A stretch of DNA of 35,073 nt from Chlamydiales bacterium (GCA_031281085.1 JAITFW010000042.1:1-35073), one strand, 5' to 3'. Numbered from the stretch's first letter, positions 25,148 to 34,163 are shown. Numbers and translations: made by a program. Notes: generated from the sequence alone by a model not told the origin.

Positions 25148-25426
25148 TTAAGGGTGGTTTTGCCCTTTATTTTTGAAAAAAATCTGATAAATAGCCAAGC
25201 CAATACCAACAGTAGCAGTAATACCAAAAGCAAAACCAGAGAGTTTTGGATGTGCTTGTACTGTATTAGAAACAGCAGTAGGAATAACTCTTCTTGCAAT
25301 TTCACTCACCTTTTCACTCACCTTATTATAGCTCTTTCCAAGTAGATCTTTACTAAAACCATAAACGTTTGATGCTGCATTTGTAGTAGCAGTACGGACA
25401 GCACTGAAGAAACCTTGTATATTCAT
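25148..25426 (-). CDS. Small single-pass membrane protein, unknown
   Basis: I do not recognise this 92-residue protein. The N-terminal 60 residues are amphipathic and Ala/Ser/Val-rich (FFSAVRTATTNAASNVYGFS, then VSEKVSEIARRVI). The C-terminal part has one membrane segment (about 65-85, FAFGITATVGIGLAIYQIFF) and a short basic tail. The ATG has a strong AAGGAGA seven bases upstream and a terminator follows, so expression is likely. The form, a helical domain plus a C-terminal anchor, could suit a membrane-tethered or secreted effector-type protein, but that is only a possibility. Confidence 0.7.
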   Translation of the reverse strand: MNIQGFFSAVRTATTNAASNVYGFSKDLLGKSYNKVSEKVSEIARRVIPTAVSNTVQAHPKLSGFAFGITATVGIGLAIYQIFFKNKGQNHP

Positions 25427-26189
25427 CTTTAATCTCCTTAGTATTTAATTAAAACAATTAGTTTATAACATTATTTCTTGCAATTCATAAAATGGTTATA
25501 AGGCATCTTAAGAATATAAATCTATCTTAAACTCGATCTCTGATTGCTGTACGCATAGGGAAAGATTCCTATCTTATTTATTTCTCTCGTAAAAAGTGCA
25601 AGATTCAGATGGATTAGAAAAGTGAGAAAGGCAAATTTTTTGGTTATTGATTCTAGAGCGTGTAGATATTAATTTTTTTTACTAATCTCTTTGATTTTAT
25701 TGTTAAAAGAAAGACCTTGGTCAATACGAGAGTCTGTTTGGACTTTTAAAGCAGCTTTAACTGGAGCCAAGCTGTTTGACAGCAAACTTATTTGCTCGCT
25801 TCTCATACATGTTTTTTTAATCATCTATTTCTTACCATCTGTCCTGATTTTTTAATGGTACAAAACTCCAAAGCATTAGATTTAATACGATTAAAAGATC
25901 CTGTAGCATAAGAAATAAGAATTTTAAACGGAAAGTAAAAAAAAATTATAGTAAGTTTTGAAAATTATGCGCAAAGGTACTGATATGGCACTGTTAACAA
26001 AGGAATCCAAGAAATTTGATGATAGCTAATGCGAAAAAGAAAAAAAAGTATGAGCTAACTGATCAAATCTTAGAGCAAGCCGCTTATTTGAAAAAATGGT
26101 AGATGAGTTGTTCTTTAAAAAAAATGCTCTGGGATCGAATTGTATGATTATGGCATCTTTAAGGATCAAACCTGAAACGGAGTGGATGT
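25427..26189. other. Long gap before prfB
   Basis: About 760 bases without a recognisable gene. Small open frames occur: 51 codons at 25669-25824 on the minus strand (listed separately), and 27 codons at 26019-26102 on the plus strand (MIANAKKKKKYELTDQILEQ and onwards) without a Shine-Dalgarno. Several stretches read like decayed coding DNA, which suggests an eroded gene region. Confidence 0.5.
25669..25824 (-). CDS. Possible 51-aa ORF
   Basis: An ATG-to-TAA frame encodes a basic 51-residue peptide (start MIKKTCMRSEQISLLSNSLA, end NNKIKEISKKN). There is no Shine-Dalgarno and no recognisable domain. It may be a gene fragment. Confidence 0.2.
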   Translation of the reverse strand: MIKKTCMRSEQISLLSNSLAPVKAALKVQTDSRIDQGLSFNNKIKEISKKN

Positions 26190-27279
26190 ATGCGGGAGTC
26201 TGTACAAAATATGATTAAAGGAATTCAAAATCGTTTGGCACATATGTGGAGGTATCTTTGACTTGGAAGAAAAGGAAAAGAAAATTCTTCTTCTAGAAGA
26301 GAAAATGGGAGATTTAGGTTTTTGGGAGGACCAGAACCTAGCGCAAAAAATTCTTTCTGAAATTCATGATTTAAAAGCTTGGACGATTCCTTCTTGGCAA
26401 GTGAAGCAACGTTTTGAAAATGTGTATGAGTTGATCCTTGAGGTAGATCAAGAAGCTGAGCCAGAATTTTTTTACGAGTTAGAGCAAGAGCTTAAAGAAG
26501 TTGACAAGCAGCTCTCTGATTTAGAAATTCGTAAAATGTTGTCTGGAGAGTTAGATAAAAAAAACTGTTTTTTGACAATTAACGCTGGAGCAGGAGGCAC
26601 AGAATCTTGCGACTGGGTAGGCATGCTCTCTCGCATGTATCAGCGTTGGGCGAGTAAAAGGGGTTGGAAAACAGAGATTTTCGATTTTGTAGATGGAGAT
26701 GTTGCTGGATTAAAAAGTATTACTATTCGGTTGATCGGTTCATTTGCTTATGGTTATGCTAAGGCAGAACGTGGTGTTCATCGACTAGTACGCATTTCTC
26801 CTTTTGATAGTAATGCACGTCGTCATACCAGTTTTGCTTCCGTTGATATTACTCCTGAAATTGATGAGAAAATGGAGATAGAAATCAAAGAAGATCAATT
26901 ACAGATAGAGACTTATCGCGCTTCAGGAGCAGGGGGGCAGCATGTAAATAAAACCGATTCGGCTGTGCGTATGCGATATGCAGGGATCACAGTGAGTTGT
27001 CAAAAAGAGAGAAGTCAAGTGCAAAACCGCGAAACGTGTTTGAAGATGCTTAAGGCTAAATTATACGAAAAAGAATATTTAGAAAGAAAAGCAAAGTTAG
27101 AACAGATTTCAGGAGAAAAAAAAGAAATTGGTTTTGGAAGTCAAATTCGTAATTACATATTTCAACCTTATACTCTAGTAAAGGATACTCGAACAAAGTA
27201 TGAAGTGGGTAATGTGCAAGCTGTGCTCGATGGAGAGATAGATGGCTTTATTAATGCATATCTTCAAGAATTTGGGTAG
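26190..27279 (+). CDS. prfB: Peptide chain release factor 2 (programmed +1 frameshift)
   Basis: RF2 releases finished proteins at UGA and UAA codons. The gene is in two frames. 23 zero-frame codons from ATG 26190 (MRESVQNMIKGIQNRLAHMW, then RYL) end at TGA 26259-26261. Translation then shifts +1 at CTTTGAC and continues with DLEEKEKK for 339 more codons, giving 362 residues against 365 in E. coli. The main frame has the RF2 recognition motif SPF (VRISPFDSNARRHTSF) and the peptidyl-release motif GGQ (ASGAGGQHVNKTDSAV). GGAG at 26179-26182 fits as ribosome binding site for ATG 26190; ATG 26211 in the same frame is less well placed. Downstream gene order (GNAT, yebC) matches C. trachomatis CT459-CT457. 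Confidence 0.95.
26247..26262 (+). promoter_or_regulatory. RF2 autoregulatory +1 frameshift site
   Basis: TGGAGG, TAT and CTTTGAC form the classic prfB element: an internal Shine-Dalgarno-like GGAGG three bases before the CTT slip codon, the in-frame UGA and the C after it. When RF2 is scarce, UGA is read slowly and ribosomes slip into the +1 frame, raising RF2. The same layout (AGGGGG UAU CUU UGA C) is known from E. coli. Confidence 0.93.
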
Positions 27280-27282
27280 TCG

Positions 27283-27786
27283 ATGGCAGAGATAGAAGAA
27301 GAATTAGATATTAGATACACTCGTATTACGGATGAGACCTATTTACGCAATTGGCTTATGAATGCTAAATTGCAACATTTTCTTCCTGTGAGCAATGAAC
27401 AAGAAGTACATAACATGCTGCAGTGTTGGCTAGGATTTTGTCGTTATAGTGCAAGTCTTACCGCTATCCTAAATGGGACGCCTTGTGGAATAGCTACTTT
27501 ATTTTTAATGCCTTACCAAAAGGTTTCTCACTGCTGTTTATTTAAAATCATCGTGGATCCTATTCATCAAAATAAAGGAGTAGGTAATAGCTTATTAAAA
27601 AACATCATACATTTAGCAAAAGTGTATTTTAAATTGGAAGAGATTTACACAGAAGTAGTGGAAGACAATCCTTTGATTCATCTCCTTCGTAAATACGATT
27701 TTTATCAATTTGCTGAGCAAGAAGACTATATTAGAGAAAACGATCGATACTATGCACGCCTTTTATTTGGAATTTCATTGATATGA
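27283..27786 (+). CDS. GNAT-family N-acetyltransferase (first of a tandem pair)
   Basis: A 167-residue GNAT-fold protein, probably transferring an acetyl group from acetyl-CoA. The acetyl-CoA-binding motif A is LFKIIVDPIHQNKGVGNSLLKNII (Q-x-x-G-V-G). Motif B follows as YTEVVEDNPLIHLLRKYDFY. It starts three bases after prfB and overlaps the next gene by four bases (ATGA), so all are likely on one transcript. It is clearly paralogous to the next gene. Its motif A is close to the usual QxxGxG/A, so it may still be active. The acceptor is unknown. In C. trachomatis a single GNAT (CT458) sits here. Confidence 0.85.
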   Translation: MAEIEEELDIRYTRITDETYLRNWLMNAKLQHFLPVSNEQEVHNMLQCWLGFCRYSASLTAILNGTPCGIATLFLMPYQKVSHCCLFKIIVDPIHQNKGVGNSLLKNIIHLAKVYFKLEEIYTEVVEDNPLIHLLRKYDFYQFAEQEDYIRENDRYYARLLFGISLI

Positions 27787-28295
27787 ACGGGCAAAAAAAA
27801 ACTCTTTCTAATTTGAGCTTTCGTTTAACGGATCGCTCGGATGCTCCTTATTTAACCAAATGGTTTTCTGATTCTGAGGTTTTACGATGGTTCCCGATGC
27901 TTACGCAGCCAGAGGTAGCTGACGCTGTCAGAATTTGGATTGGCTATTCTCGCTTGGGTTCAGGGATAACAGTAGAGCATAATAACGTGCCTTGTGGAAT
28001 GGCAACGCTTTATATACAAGCTTATGAAAAGCTAAAACATACCTGCCTTTTTTCTATTATTATACAAAAAGATAAGAGAGGGTGTGGTGTAGGATGTTTG
28101 TTAATGGAAAAGTTAATGAAGTTGGCCCAAGAGAAATTTAAAATTAGCATTTTGCATCTAGAGGTCTACGAAGGTAATCCCGCCCGCAAAATGTATGCAA
28201 AATTGGGATTTATAGAATTTGGACGTCAAGAAAGGTTCATTAAGGAAAAAAATACATATCTTGCTAAAGTTTTTATGCAAAAAAAGCTGATCTAA
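27783..28295 (+). CDS. GNAT-family N-acetyltransferase (second of a tandem pair)
   Basis: A 170-residue paralogue of the preceding product. Motif A is LFSIIIQKDKRGCGVGCLLMEKLM (R-G-x-G-V-G) and motif B is LHLEVYEGNPARKMYAKLGFIEFG, a standard GNAT C-terminal half, better preserved than in the first copy. The N-terminal halves also align (a YLTKWFSDSEVLRWFP segment against YLRNWLMNAKLQHFLP, and CGMATLYIQAYEKLKHTCLF against CGIATLFLMPYQKVSHCCLF). The start overlaps the upstream stop by four bases and yebC starts nine bases after its stop. The acceptor substrate is unknown. Confidence 0.87.
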   Translation: MNGQKKTLSNLSFRLTDRSDAPYLTKWFSDSEVLRWFPMLTQPEVADAVRIWIGYSRLGSGITVEHNNVPCGMATLYIQAYEKLKHTCLFSIIIQKDKRGCGVGCLLMEKLMKLAQEKFKISILHLEVYEGNPARKMYAKLGFIEFGRQERFIKEKNTYLAKVFMQKKLI

Positions 28296-28304
28296 AGGAG
28301 AATT

Positions 28305-29021
28305 ATGGCAGGGCATAGCAAGTGGGCAAATATCAAACATCGTAAGGGAAAGGCAGACGCTATTAAAGGAAAGCTTTTTTCTCGTTTAACTAAAGAGATC
28401 ATTAGCGCTGTAAAACAAGGGGGAGCTGATCCTAAAGCGAATACTAAACTGCGAATGGTTTTACATAAAGCGCGCAGCGCCAATCTGCCTAATGAAAGCA
28501 TTGAACGCAACATTAAAAAAGCTACAAATGTTGCTCAGGCGGACTATAGTGAAATATCTTATGAGTTATATGGATATGCAGGTGTAGGTATGATTGTAGA
28601 AATTATGACAGATAATAAAAATCGAAGTGCTTCTGAAATGAGAATTGCCACTAATAAGAAAGGAGGCAGTATTGCAAATCCTGGCTCTGTAGCTTTTAAT
28701 TTTGAGCGTAAAGGAATGATTCAAGGCAAAAAAAATGTCAGTGAGGAAGAGCTTTTTGACCTTGTGACAGAAGCAGGAGCTGAAGATTTCGATTTAGAAG
28801 AAGGCTTTTGTATAATCACAACAGCCTCTGAACGATTATTTCAAGTAAAAGAGGCCTTGGAAAATCAAGGATTCATCTGTGAAGAAGCACAACTTCAAAT
28901 GGTTCCTAAAACATATATAGAATGCGATCAGGCAAATCAAAGATTAAATCTTGATTTGATCGAGTATCTAGAAGCGATAGATGACGTAGATGCTGTTTAT
29001 CACAATATGAAGTTGTTTTAG
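28305..29021 (+). CDS. yebC: YebC/PmpR family protein
   Basis: A full-length 238-residue member of the YebC/TACO1 family, starting with the invariant MAGHSKWANIKHRKGKAD. The three-domain layout is intact (RLTKEIISAVKQGG, GYAGVGMIVEIMTDNKNR and a C-terminal DVDAVYHNMKLF). Family members have been described as transcription regulators and, more recently, as ribosome-associated factors that help translate difficult sequences. AAGGAGAATT precedes the ATG. It ends the prfB transcript and its stop overlaps the convergent porin gene by four bases. Confidence 0.95.
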   Translation: MAGHSKWANIKHRKGKADAIKGKLFSRLTKEIISAVKQGGADPKANTKLRMVLHKARSANLPNESIERNIKKATNVAQADYSEISYELYGYAGVGMIVEIMTDNKNRSASEMRIATNKKGGSIANPGSVAFNFERKGMIQGKKNVSEEELFDLVTEAGAEDFDLEEGFCIITTASERLFQVKEALENQGFICEEAQLQMVPKTYIECDQANQRLNLDLIEYLEAIDDVDAVYHNMKLF

Positions 29022-30232
29022 AAGTCCATTGTGATTGTACTTGTTAAACCATGAAGATTTAAATCGTACATAGTGGTATTTTTAGGGGCAACGAAAAATG
29101 TATTATAATTCCACCAGAATTGCATTTCATAACCAGCTGAAACCCCTAAGTAGTATTTTTTGCAGAAACAAGAACCCCAGTCTAATCCTATAAAGCACTC
29201 TACTAGAGGTTTTAAAGTGCGGTAATGGTCATATTTACTGCCGCCTCCTAAAACTAAACTACCAGATGAATTAAATTCATTAGTATCGTTTCTAGTTTTC
29301 ATACTATTCCAAAGCACAGTTCCTGCAATTTTGGTTAAAATAGCAAAATTAGAACAGCTTAAATCCCATCTACTTTGCATTCCAAATCGAAGTCCTATAC
29401 CTTGGTTTCTATTCTTTAGAAATACGTTAGCTGAATTAAAACTGGATCTATTGATCCCGAAGTAAGAAGTATTTAATTTAGATGTTACCCAAGCCCCTTT
29501 TAACCCTGCATAAGGGCGAATTGCTAGATTGCGCCCAAGAAATAGACGCCTACCTAACTCTAAATCGACGGAATCGAAATGCAGATTCCAATGTGAACGA
29601 ATAGAACTAGATCCTAATATATTAAATCTTTCAAAAGGATCTAATAAGGAAGCGTTTAAAGTTTGACTTTTGGAACTCCAAGAGGAATGAGGCTGAGTAC
29701 GTAAACGAGTCCAATTGGCAAAAACATCCCAATAGTCATAGGATAGATTATAACCAAGACCTAGCTTAAAGCCACTTTCATATTTATAATCAATTTGCTC
29801 GATGGTTTCTTTAATTTGAAAAGCACCTTGTCGTTGTATGTTGGAAGTAACGCTCAAGCCTTCAATAGAACTATGCCAGTATAGATAAGCCGCTTCTAAG
29901 TAATAAGATTCAGTTGTTTCTATGCAGCCTTTAGCAGAAGGAGTAACATCTATACAAGGATCAAAGCTTTTTATTCTTTTTTCATCACAGCAATCAGGTT
30001 CACAGAAATCGATGTATACAGGTTCTTTGTATGGAGAAGATGTATTTGATTCCTGGTAGAGAAAAATGTCTTCAAATTCTTTTTTATTAAATAGAGATAG
30101 GCCTTTATTATCCCATCTGTTGAATACATTTGAGGTAGAAAAGCTAGATTCATGCGTTTTACATCCTAAAAGATAGACTAAAGCAACTATGCTTAACCCT
30201 AAATCGAACATTAAATGAGTATATCGTTTCAT
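29018..30232 (-). CDS. Lpg1974-type / MOMP-like outer membrane protein
   Basis: A predicted beta-barrel porin of 404 residues in the Lpg1974 family of pore-forming, MOMP-like proteins common in Simkania-type Chlamydiae. Recognisable pieces are EAAYLYWHSSIEGL, ESGFKLGLGYNLSYDYWDVFANWT, a HWNLHFDSVDLELGRRLFLG segment, IRPYAGLKGAWV and IGLRFGMQSRWDL. It ends on a barrel-type Phe (TITMDF). Alternating aromatic/polar strands support a barrel. The N-terminus MKRYTHLMFDLGLSIVALVY ends in LLGC, a lipobox-like site (Cys24), unusual for a porin. Acidic, Cys-containing sequence (FCEPDCCDEK) lies between signal and barrel. It has its own promoter at 30263-30291 and convergent overlap with yebC. Confidence 0.78.
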   Translation of the reverse strand: MKRYTHLMFDLGLSIVALVYLLGCKTHESSFSTSNVFNRWDNKGLSLFNKKEFEDIFLYQESNTSSPYKEPVYIDFCEPDCCDEKRIKSFDPCIDVTPSAKGCIETTESYYLEAAYLYWHSSIEGLSVTSNIQRQGAFQIKETIEQIDYKYESGFKLGLGYNLSYDYWDVFANWTRLRTQPHSSWSSKSQTLNASLLDPFERFNILGSSSIRSHWNLHFDSVDLELGRRLFLGRNLAIRPYAGLKGAWVTSKLNTSYFGINRSSFNSANVFLKNRNQGIGLRFGMQSRWDLSCSNFAILTKIAGTVLWNSMKTRNDTNEFNSSGSLVLGGGSKYDHYRTLKPLVECFIGLDWGSCFCKKYYLGVSAGYEMQFWWNYNTFFVAPKNTTMYDLNLHGLTSTITMDF

Positions 30233-30262
30233 AATTTTCTCAAGAATTTAAATTTAATTTTA

Positions 30263-30291
30263 TTAATAATATAAATAAATTTTTTTGTAAA
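30263..30291 (-). promoter_or_regulatory. Putative promoter of the MOMP-like gene
   Basis: On the minus strand TTTACA (30291-30286), 17 bases and TATTAA (30268-30263) sit about 31 bases before the ATG, in a very AT-rich stretch. GAGA eight bases before the ATG may serve as ribosome binding site. Confidence 0.4.
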
Positions 30292-30352
30292 AATTTTTTA
30301 TTAAAATTATGAATTTAATTTTTACATTCCTAAATTCTACGAATAGGAGTTC

Positions 30353-30541
30353 ATGAATCGCCAAAATGGCGTATGGTTTTTTGCAAAATATTCTTTAATA
30401 AAGTTCACTTCTTATTTTGCTTACACTCGAAGGGCGAGTTTTTTTATGTTGCAAGAAATTTGGAATAGGAGGAAAAGATTTGGATTGTACTTTGGTCTTT
30501 TTGCTGGTTGTACAATTTTGAACTTAAAAATTAAGTTTTAA
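30353..30541 (+). CDS. Possible 62-aa basic peptide
   Basis: ATG 30353 has TAGGAG three bases upstream and opens a frame for a basic, aromatic peptide (start MNRQNGVWFFAKYS, end FAGCTILNLKIKF). There are no known domains and codon usage is not convincing. It may be a remnant or a chance frame; I give it little weight. Confidence 0.25.
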   Translation: MNRQNGVWFFAKYSLIKFTSYFAYTRRASFFMLQEIWNRRKRFGLYFGLFAGCTILNLKIKF

Positions 30542-30575
30542 AAGTGGTTTTATTGAATAGAATAGTAGTGTTTAA

Positions 30576-31286
30576 TTATTTTAACACTTTCTTATGAGGA
30601 AAATACTTTTTTAATAAGATAGGTAAAAGAGCAAGAAGAGCTAAGATGAGTAAACTTAATTTAATTTGTGTATTAAAAATGGCTGTAAAAGAGAAATCAG
30701 CTTCATTTCTAAAAAAAGTAGAAAGGCCTCCTCCTGCCTGTGCAAGAACAATGGTTAAAGGCAAAACCCCAATGCAAGTTGTCCAAATAAAGGTGTAAAT
30801 ATTTACTCGAAAAACAGCAGAGAGTAGATTAATCAGCCAAAAAGGTAGGATATGACTGAAGCGTAAGAAAAGCAGATAGCTGATTTCATAGCGATAAAAA
30901 GACTCTCGCAAATGGATAAAATAAGCCTTTTTTCTATGGGAAAGAAATTGGAAAAATGCAGTACGCATAATAAAAAAAAAGATTATAGCTCCCAACGTTT
31001 CAGAAAAGCAAGTGTAAACGATTGCTAATGGCAGAGGGAATAAGAATCCAGCAATGAGTGTTAATAAGGTAGAAGCTGGAATAATCAGGATTACTGAAAT
31101 TGTGTGAATCAAAATGAAACAAAACCCAGATAGAATAGGATAGTTTTGTACATATTGCTCCCAAATGATATGCTGGGATCTGATGAGATTAAAGTCCAAT
31201 ACCTTGTATTTTCCTGTTAAGAAAAAATATAAGACAAAAGACAAGATGAATAAAATAGGTAAAAAAGGCAGCCATTTTCTAATCAC
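30576..31286 (-). CDS. TVP38/TMEM64-family (VTT domain) membrane protein
   Basis: A 236-residue inner-membrane protein with about five to six membrane segments. The VTT/SNARE-associated domain covers roughly 50-190: LIHTISVILIIPASTLLTLIAGFLFPLPLAIVYT, then TLGAIIFFFIMRTAF, RFSHILPFWLINLLSAVFRV and TCIGVLPLTIVLAQAGGGL. DedA/TVP38-type proteins are linked to lipid scrambling or flipping and membrane homeostasis. A basic tail ends the protein. It starts nine bases after the protease stop and is probably co-transcribed with it. Confidence 0.87.
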   Translation of the reverse strand: MIRKWLPFLPILFILSFVLYFFLTGKYKVLDFNLIRSQHIIWEQYVQNYPILSGFCFILIHTISVILIIPASTLLTLIAGFLFPLPLAIVYTCFSETLGAIIFFFIMRTAFFQFLSHRKKAYFIHLRESFYRYEISYLLFLRFSHILPFWLINLLSAVFRVNIYTFIWTTCIGVLPLTIVLAQAGGGLSTFFRNEADFSFTAIFNTQIKLSLLILALLALLPILLKKYFPHKKVLK

Positions 31287-31295
31287 TGAAAACCT

Positions 31296-34163
31296 TTAAT
31301 TAGTAGACGTAAATTGGCCTAAAGCTTGTACGTCTTCTTTAGAAGTAAGCTCATAGCAGAAGTTTTTATCATTAGCTATGACTCCTTTTACCAAAATAGC
31401 CAATCTACGAGAATTCTTTCGAGAAATCAACTTTTCAGCTGCTGTACAAAAGTTGTTATAGGATAGAGATTTCAAGCTATCTATTTGTTTATTTATCCAT
31501 GCAAAGTCTTGATAATAAAAAGCTAATCTAGCGGTTTCTATTGCCTTATTAGACATATTTTCTGGTCTCATAGCAAGAGAGGTAATCAAGCTAGCACGGA
31601 TCTTTTCAAAACGTTCTAAAGAAATTTCCATAGGCAGATTTTTACCAAAATCTTCTAAAAACAATTCAAAACGGGCTAATAAATCAGTGGGTGTGTGTGT
31701 ACTAGATTGCACTGCAAAATACTGCAGAAGCTGTTTTTCTTTTTCATCATCCCAGGCTTGAGCTATATAAGCTGTTTGTTGTTTAGTGCGCAATGTTTCA
31801 AAAAAAGCGCTTTTTAAAGCTTGACCTAAGACTTGTTGAGTAGCCCATGACTCAAAACTAAATGGTCCTTCTTGTAGAAGCAGCACAGTAGCTGCTCCTT
31901 GTCTATTTGTTTCAGAAATAAGCTCATAAGGTCCATGTAGATCAGATAAAAGGAGAACTTTAGCTTTAGCTTGGTTCTGAAGAGAATAGGGTTTTGCTGC
32001 TAAGATGGTCTGTATTTCTTTATAAAGTTCTATTGCTAGCTCTTGATTGAGATTCCCATACAAAAGAGCTTGTGTATAAAGGCATTGATTCAATTTTTCC
32101 GAAAAATCACATAAATCTTTTAAACTAATTTTTTGCAAAGCTAATAGCTTTTGTTGACTAGTGGATTGGTCAAAAATAACTTCGTTCATTTGTTCTAAAG
32201 CTTGATACAAAGGGAGTTCTTTAGAAGCATTTTCATAGTTAGCAGCTAAGAAGCTAACATAAATTTGAAATTTTTCTTGCGAACAAACAACATGTTTAAG
32301 TGCCTGAAAAATTTTCTTAGTAAGTAAAGGCATTTTTTCACTAAATCCTTCAATGTAGAGGATCATTTCTAAAGGCTGTAGTTTTAGCTTTACTTGAATT
32401 CCCGCATTTTCAGCAAAGGATAAATCATCAGTAAGCAGATCTTGGAAAGCACAATACCATAAATCAGCTAGTACTCGAGCCTTTGGAGTTTGATCTAAAA
32501 GAGGCGACTTGAGTTGAAAGGTAAATATGGTTTCTGGGGTGCGATAATAGTTGTCTGATAAAAAGTATACTTCTGAGCCTTCATCTTGATAAACCAAAGT
32601 CGGAATTTCTTGCAAAGGTGTATTTTGTAGAGTTAATTGAGTAGGTAGATAAGGATTTTGCCCTGGTAAATTAATTTCAGGATGAACTACAGATTTCTGC
32701 CAGGCTTGTAGTCGCTTTTGATCGATCGGAATCACTGCGTACTCTGCTTTCATCCACTTTTCTTTTCGGTTAGGGATCACTCCTGTCTTACCTGGATCTG
32801 CGACGACAAAGTAAGCGCACTCGGAAGGTTTTAGTATATTTAAAAAATTCTGGATTCTTTGAAGGGAAAAAACAGTCGGAATCTTTGTTTTAATGGGATA
32901 AGAGCTAAGATCTTCATAAAGCAGATCAGAAGCTATTGTTGAAGCCATTTCAAAGACATCTTCTCTGGATTGGTATTGGTAGTCTATAGTCGCCATGGTT
33001 TTAAATTCTTGAAATAGATAGTCGGGTAATTTTTCTATTTTCAAGCGCTCAAGTGCTGCAAATATATACGATATAGCGCTATTGATTTGTAAAAGATCAG
33101 CATCGGTTAAAGAAACATCGATACAAAAAAGTAGGCTATCTTTGCTGAAACGATCACAGCTGACATGAAAATTTTCCGCAATGTTTTCCTTCTTTAATTT
33201 AGCAAATAAAGTTCCTTTTACTTTTTTATTCAGAAGATAAGCGATAAATTCCGGGATTTTTTCTTCTATATTAACAGCAAATATACTTGGAATTTCCCAG
33301 TATAAAGAAAGAGTTTTTAAATCTTTAACCGGTTTAATAAAAATCATGCTTCCTTTTTGTTGCTCGGACAATAAAGAATCTTGAGAGAGTTTTTTCTGAT
33401 GAGGTGCATTAGTAATAGGCGAAAATTTTGTAACTGCTAAATCTCTCATTTCAGCAATAGGTAGAGGAGAGATCATGACTAAATACATACAGTTTGCATT
33501 GTAATGGCTTAAGTACCAATCTTTTAAATCGGATTGAGGGATTTCACAAAGAGTGTCCTTATTCCCAGTAGAAAATTTATAGTTTGGATGATTTGGATTT
33601 CCTGTCTCTTTTAAAACCATATATTGACGCCACCTATCGTTCTCTATATTCTTTGCATGCTCATGATCAACAGCGTTAAGCTCTCTTTGGATGCAACTCG
33701 TAGAGAATAGAGGATCGATAAAAAAATGAGAGAGACGGTCAATTGCTTGAGAATAAGCATCATTTTGAATAGAAAACATATAAACCGTTCGATCTGAAGC
33801 GGTATAGGCATTTACCTTGCCTCCATGATCTTTAATAAATTGCATATACTCAGATTCATCAGGATAAGCTTCTGTTCCCATAAATAACATATGCTCTAAA
33901 AAATGAGCTGTTCCTGGGTGGTCATCATTCCAAAATCCAGCTTCTACGCACACACCTGCACCGGATTGAGGGGTCTCTTTATCGGAAATGAGAAGAACTT
34001 TTAATCCATTTTCTAGAATGATTTTTTCTGTTTTTCTTTCAGCAAGAGATGGAGTAAGAATAGGGACTCTATATTGATCCTGAATAGTCGTATAGGCAGG
34101 AAGAGATGGGTCTTCTGCACATAAAGGAATACTCAAGCAAATGAAAGGTAAAAAATACTTCAT
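31296..34163 (-). CDS. ptr: M16-family zinc protease (pitrilysin/insulinase-like)
   Basis: A 955-residue protease III homologue. A signal peptide (MKYFLPFICLSIPLCA, cleaved about residue 16) predicts periplasmic location. The inverted zinc motif is HFLEH (His87, Glu90, His91) and the third ligand is Glu168 in ELNAVDHEHA, the same 77-residue spacing as in pitrilysin. KVNAYTASDRTVYMFS follows the active site. The four-domain length (about 960) is normal. The C-terminal half contains the non-catalytic repeats (QQTAYIAQAWDDEKEKQ region). It degrades small peptides. The C. trachomatis homologue is CT806 (from memory). It is followed nine bases later by the VTT gene. Confidence 0.93.
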   Translation of the reverse strand: MKYFLPFICLSIPLCAEDPSLPAYTTIQDQYRVPILTPSLAERKTEKIILENGLKVLLISDKETPQSGAGVCVEAGFWNDDHPGTAHFLEHMLFMGTEAYPDESEYMQFIKDHGGKVNAYTASDRTVYMFSIQNDAYSQAIDRLSHFFIDPLFSTSCIQRELNAVDHEHAKNIENDRWRQYMVLKETGNPNHPNYKFSTGNKDTLCEIPQSDLKDWYLSHYNANCMYLVMISPLPIAEMRDLAVTKFSPITNAPHQKKLSQDSLLSEQQKGSMIFIKPVKDLKTLSLYWEIPSIFAVNIEEKIPEFIAYLLNKKVKGTLFAKLKKENIAENFHVSCDRFSKDSLLFCIDVSLTDADLLQINSAISYIFAALERLKIEKLPDYLFQEFKTMATIDYQYQSREDVFEMASTIASDLLYEDLSSYPIKTKIPTVFSLQRIQNFLNILKPSECAYFVVADPGKTGVIPNRKEKWMKAEYAVIPIDQKRLQAWQKSVVHPEINLPGQNPYLPTQLTLQNTPLQEIPTLVYQDEGSEVYFLSDNYYRTPETIFTFQLKSPLLDQTPKARVLADLWYCAFQDLLTDDLSFAENAGIQVKLKLQPLEMILYIEGFSEKMPLLTKKIFQALKHVVCSQEKFQIYVSFLAANYENASKELPLYQALEQMNEVIFDQSTSQQKLLALQKISLKDLCDFSEKLNQCLYTQALLYGNLNQELAIELYKEIQTILAAKPYSLQNQAKAKVLLLSDLHGPYELISETNRQGAATVLLLQEGPFSFESWATQQVLGQALKSAFFETLRTKQQTAYIAQAWDDEKEKQLLQYFAVQSSTHTPTDLLARFELFLEDFGKNLPMEISLERFEKIRASLITSLAMRPENMSNKAIETARLAFYYQDFAWINKQIDSLKSLSYNNFCTAAEKLISRKNSRRLAILVKGVIANDKNFCYELTSKEDVQALGQFTSTN

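Noticed and set aside
28939-28956. 18 bases in yebC identical to the sequence around 20490-20507
   Set aside because: In yebC this encodes the conserved LNLDL region, so the match with the IS-border element is probably chance in AT-rich DNA.
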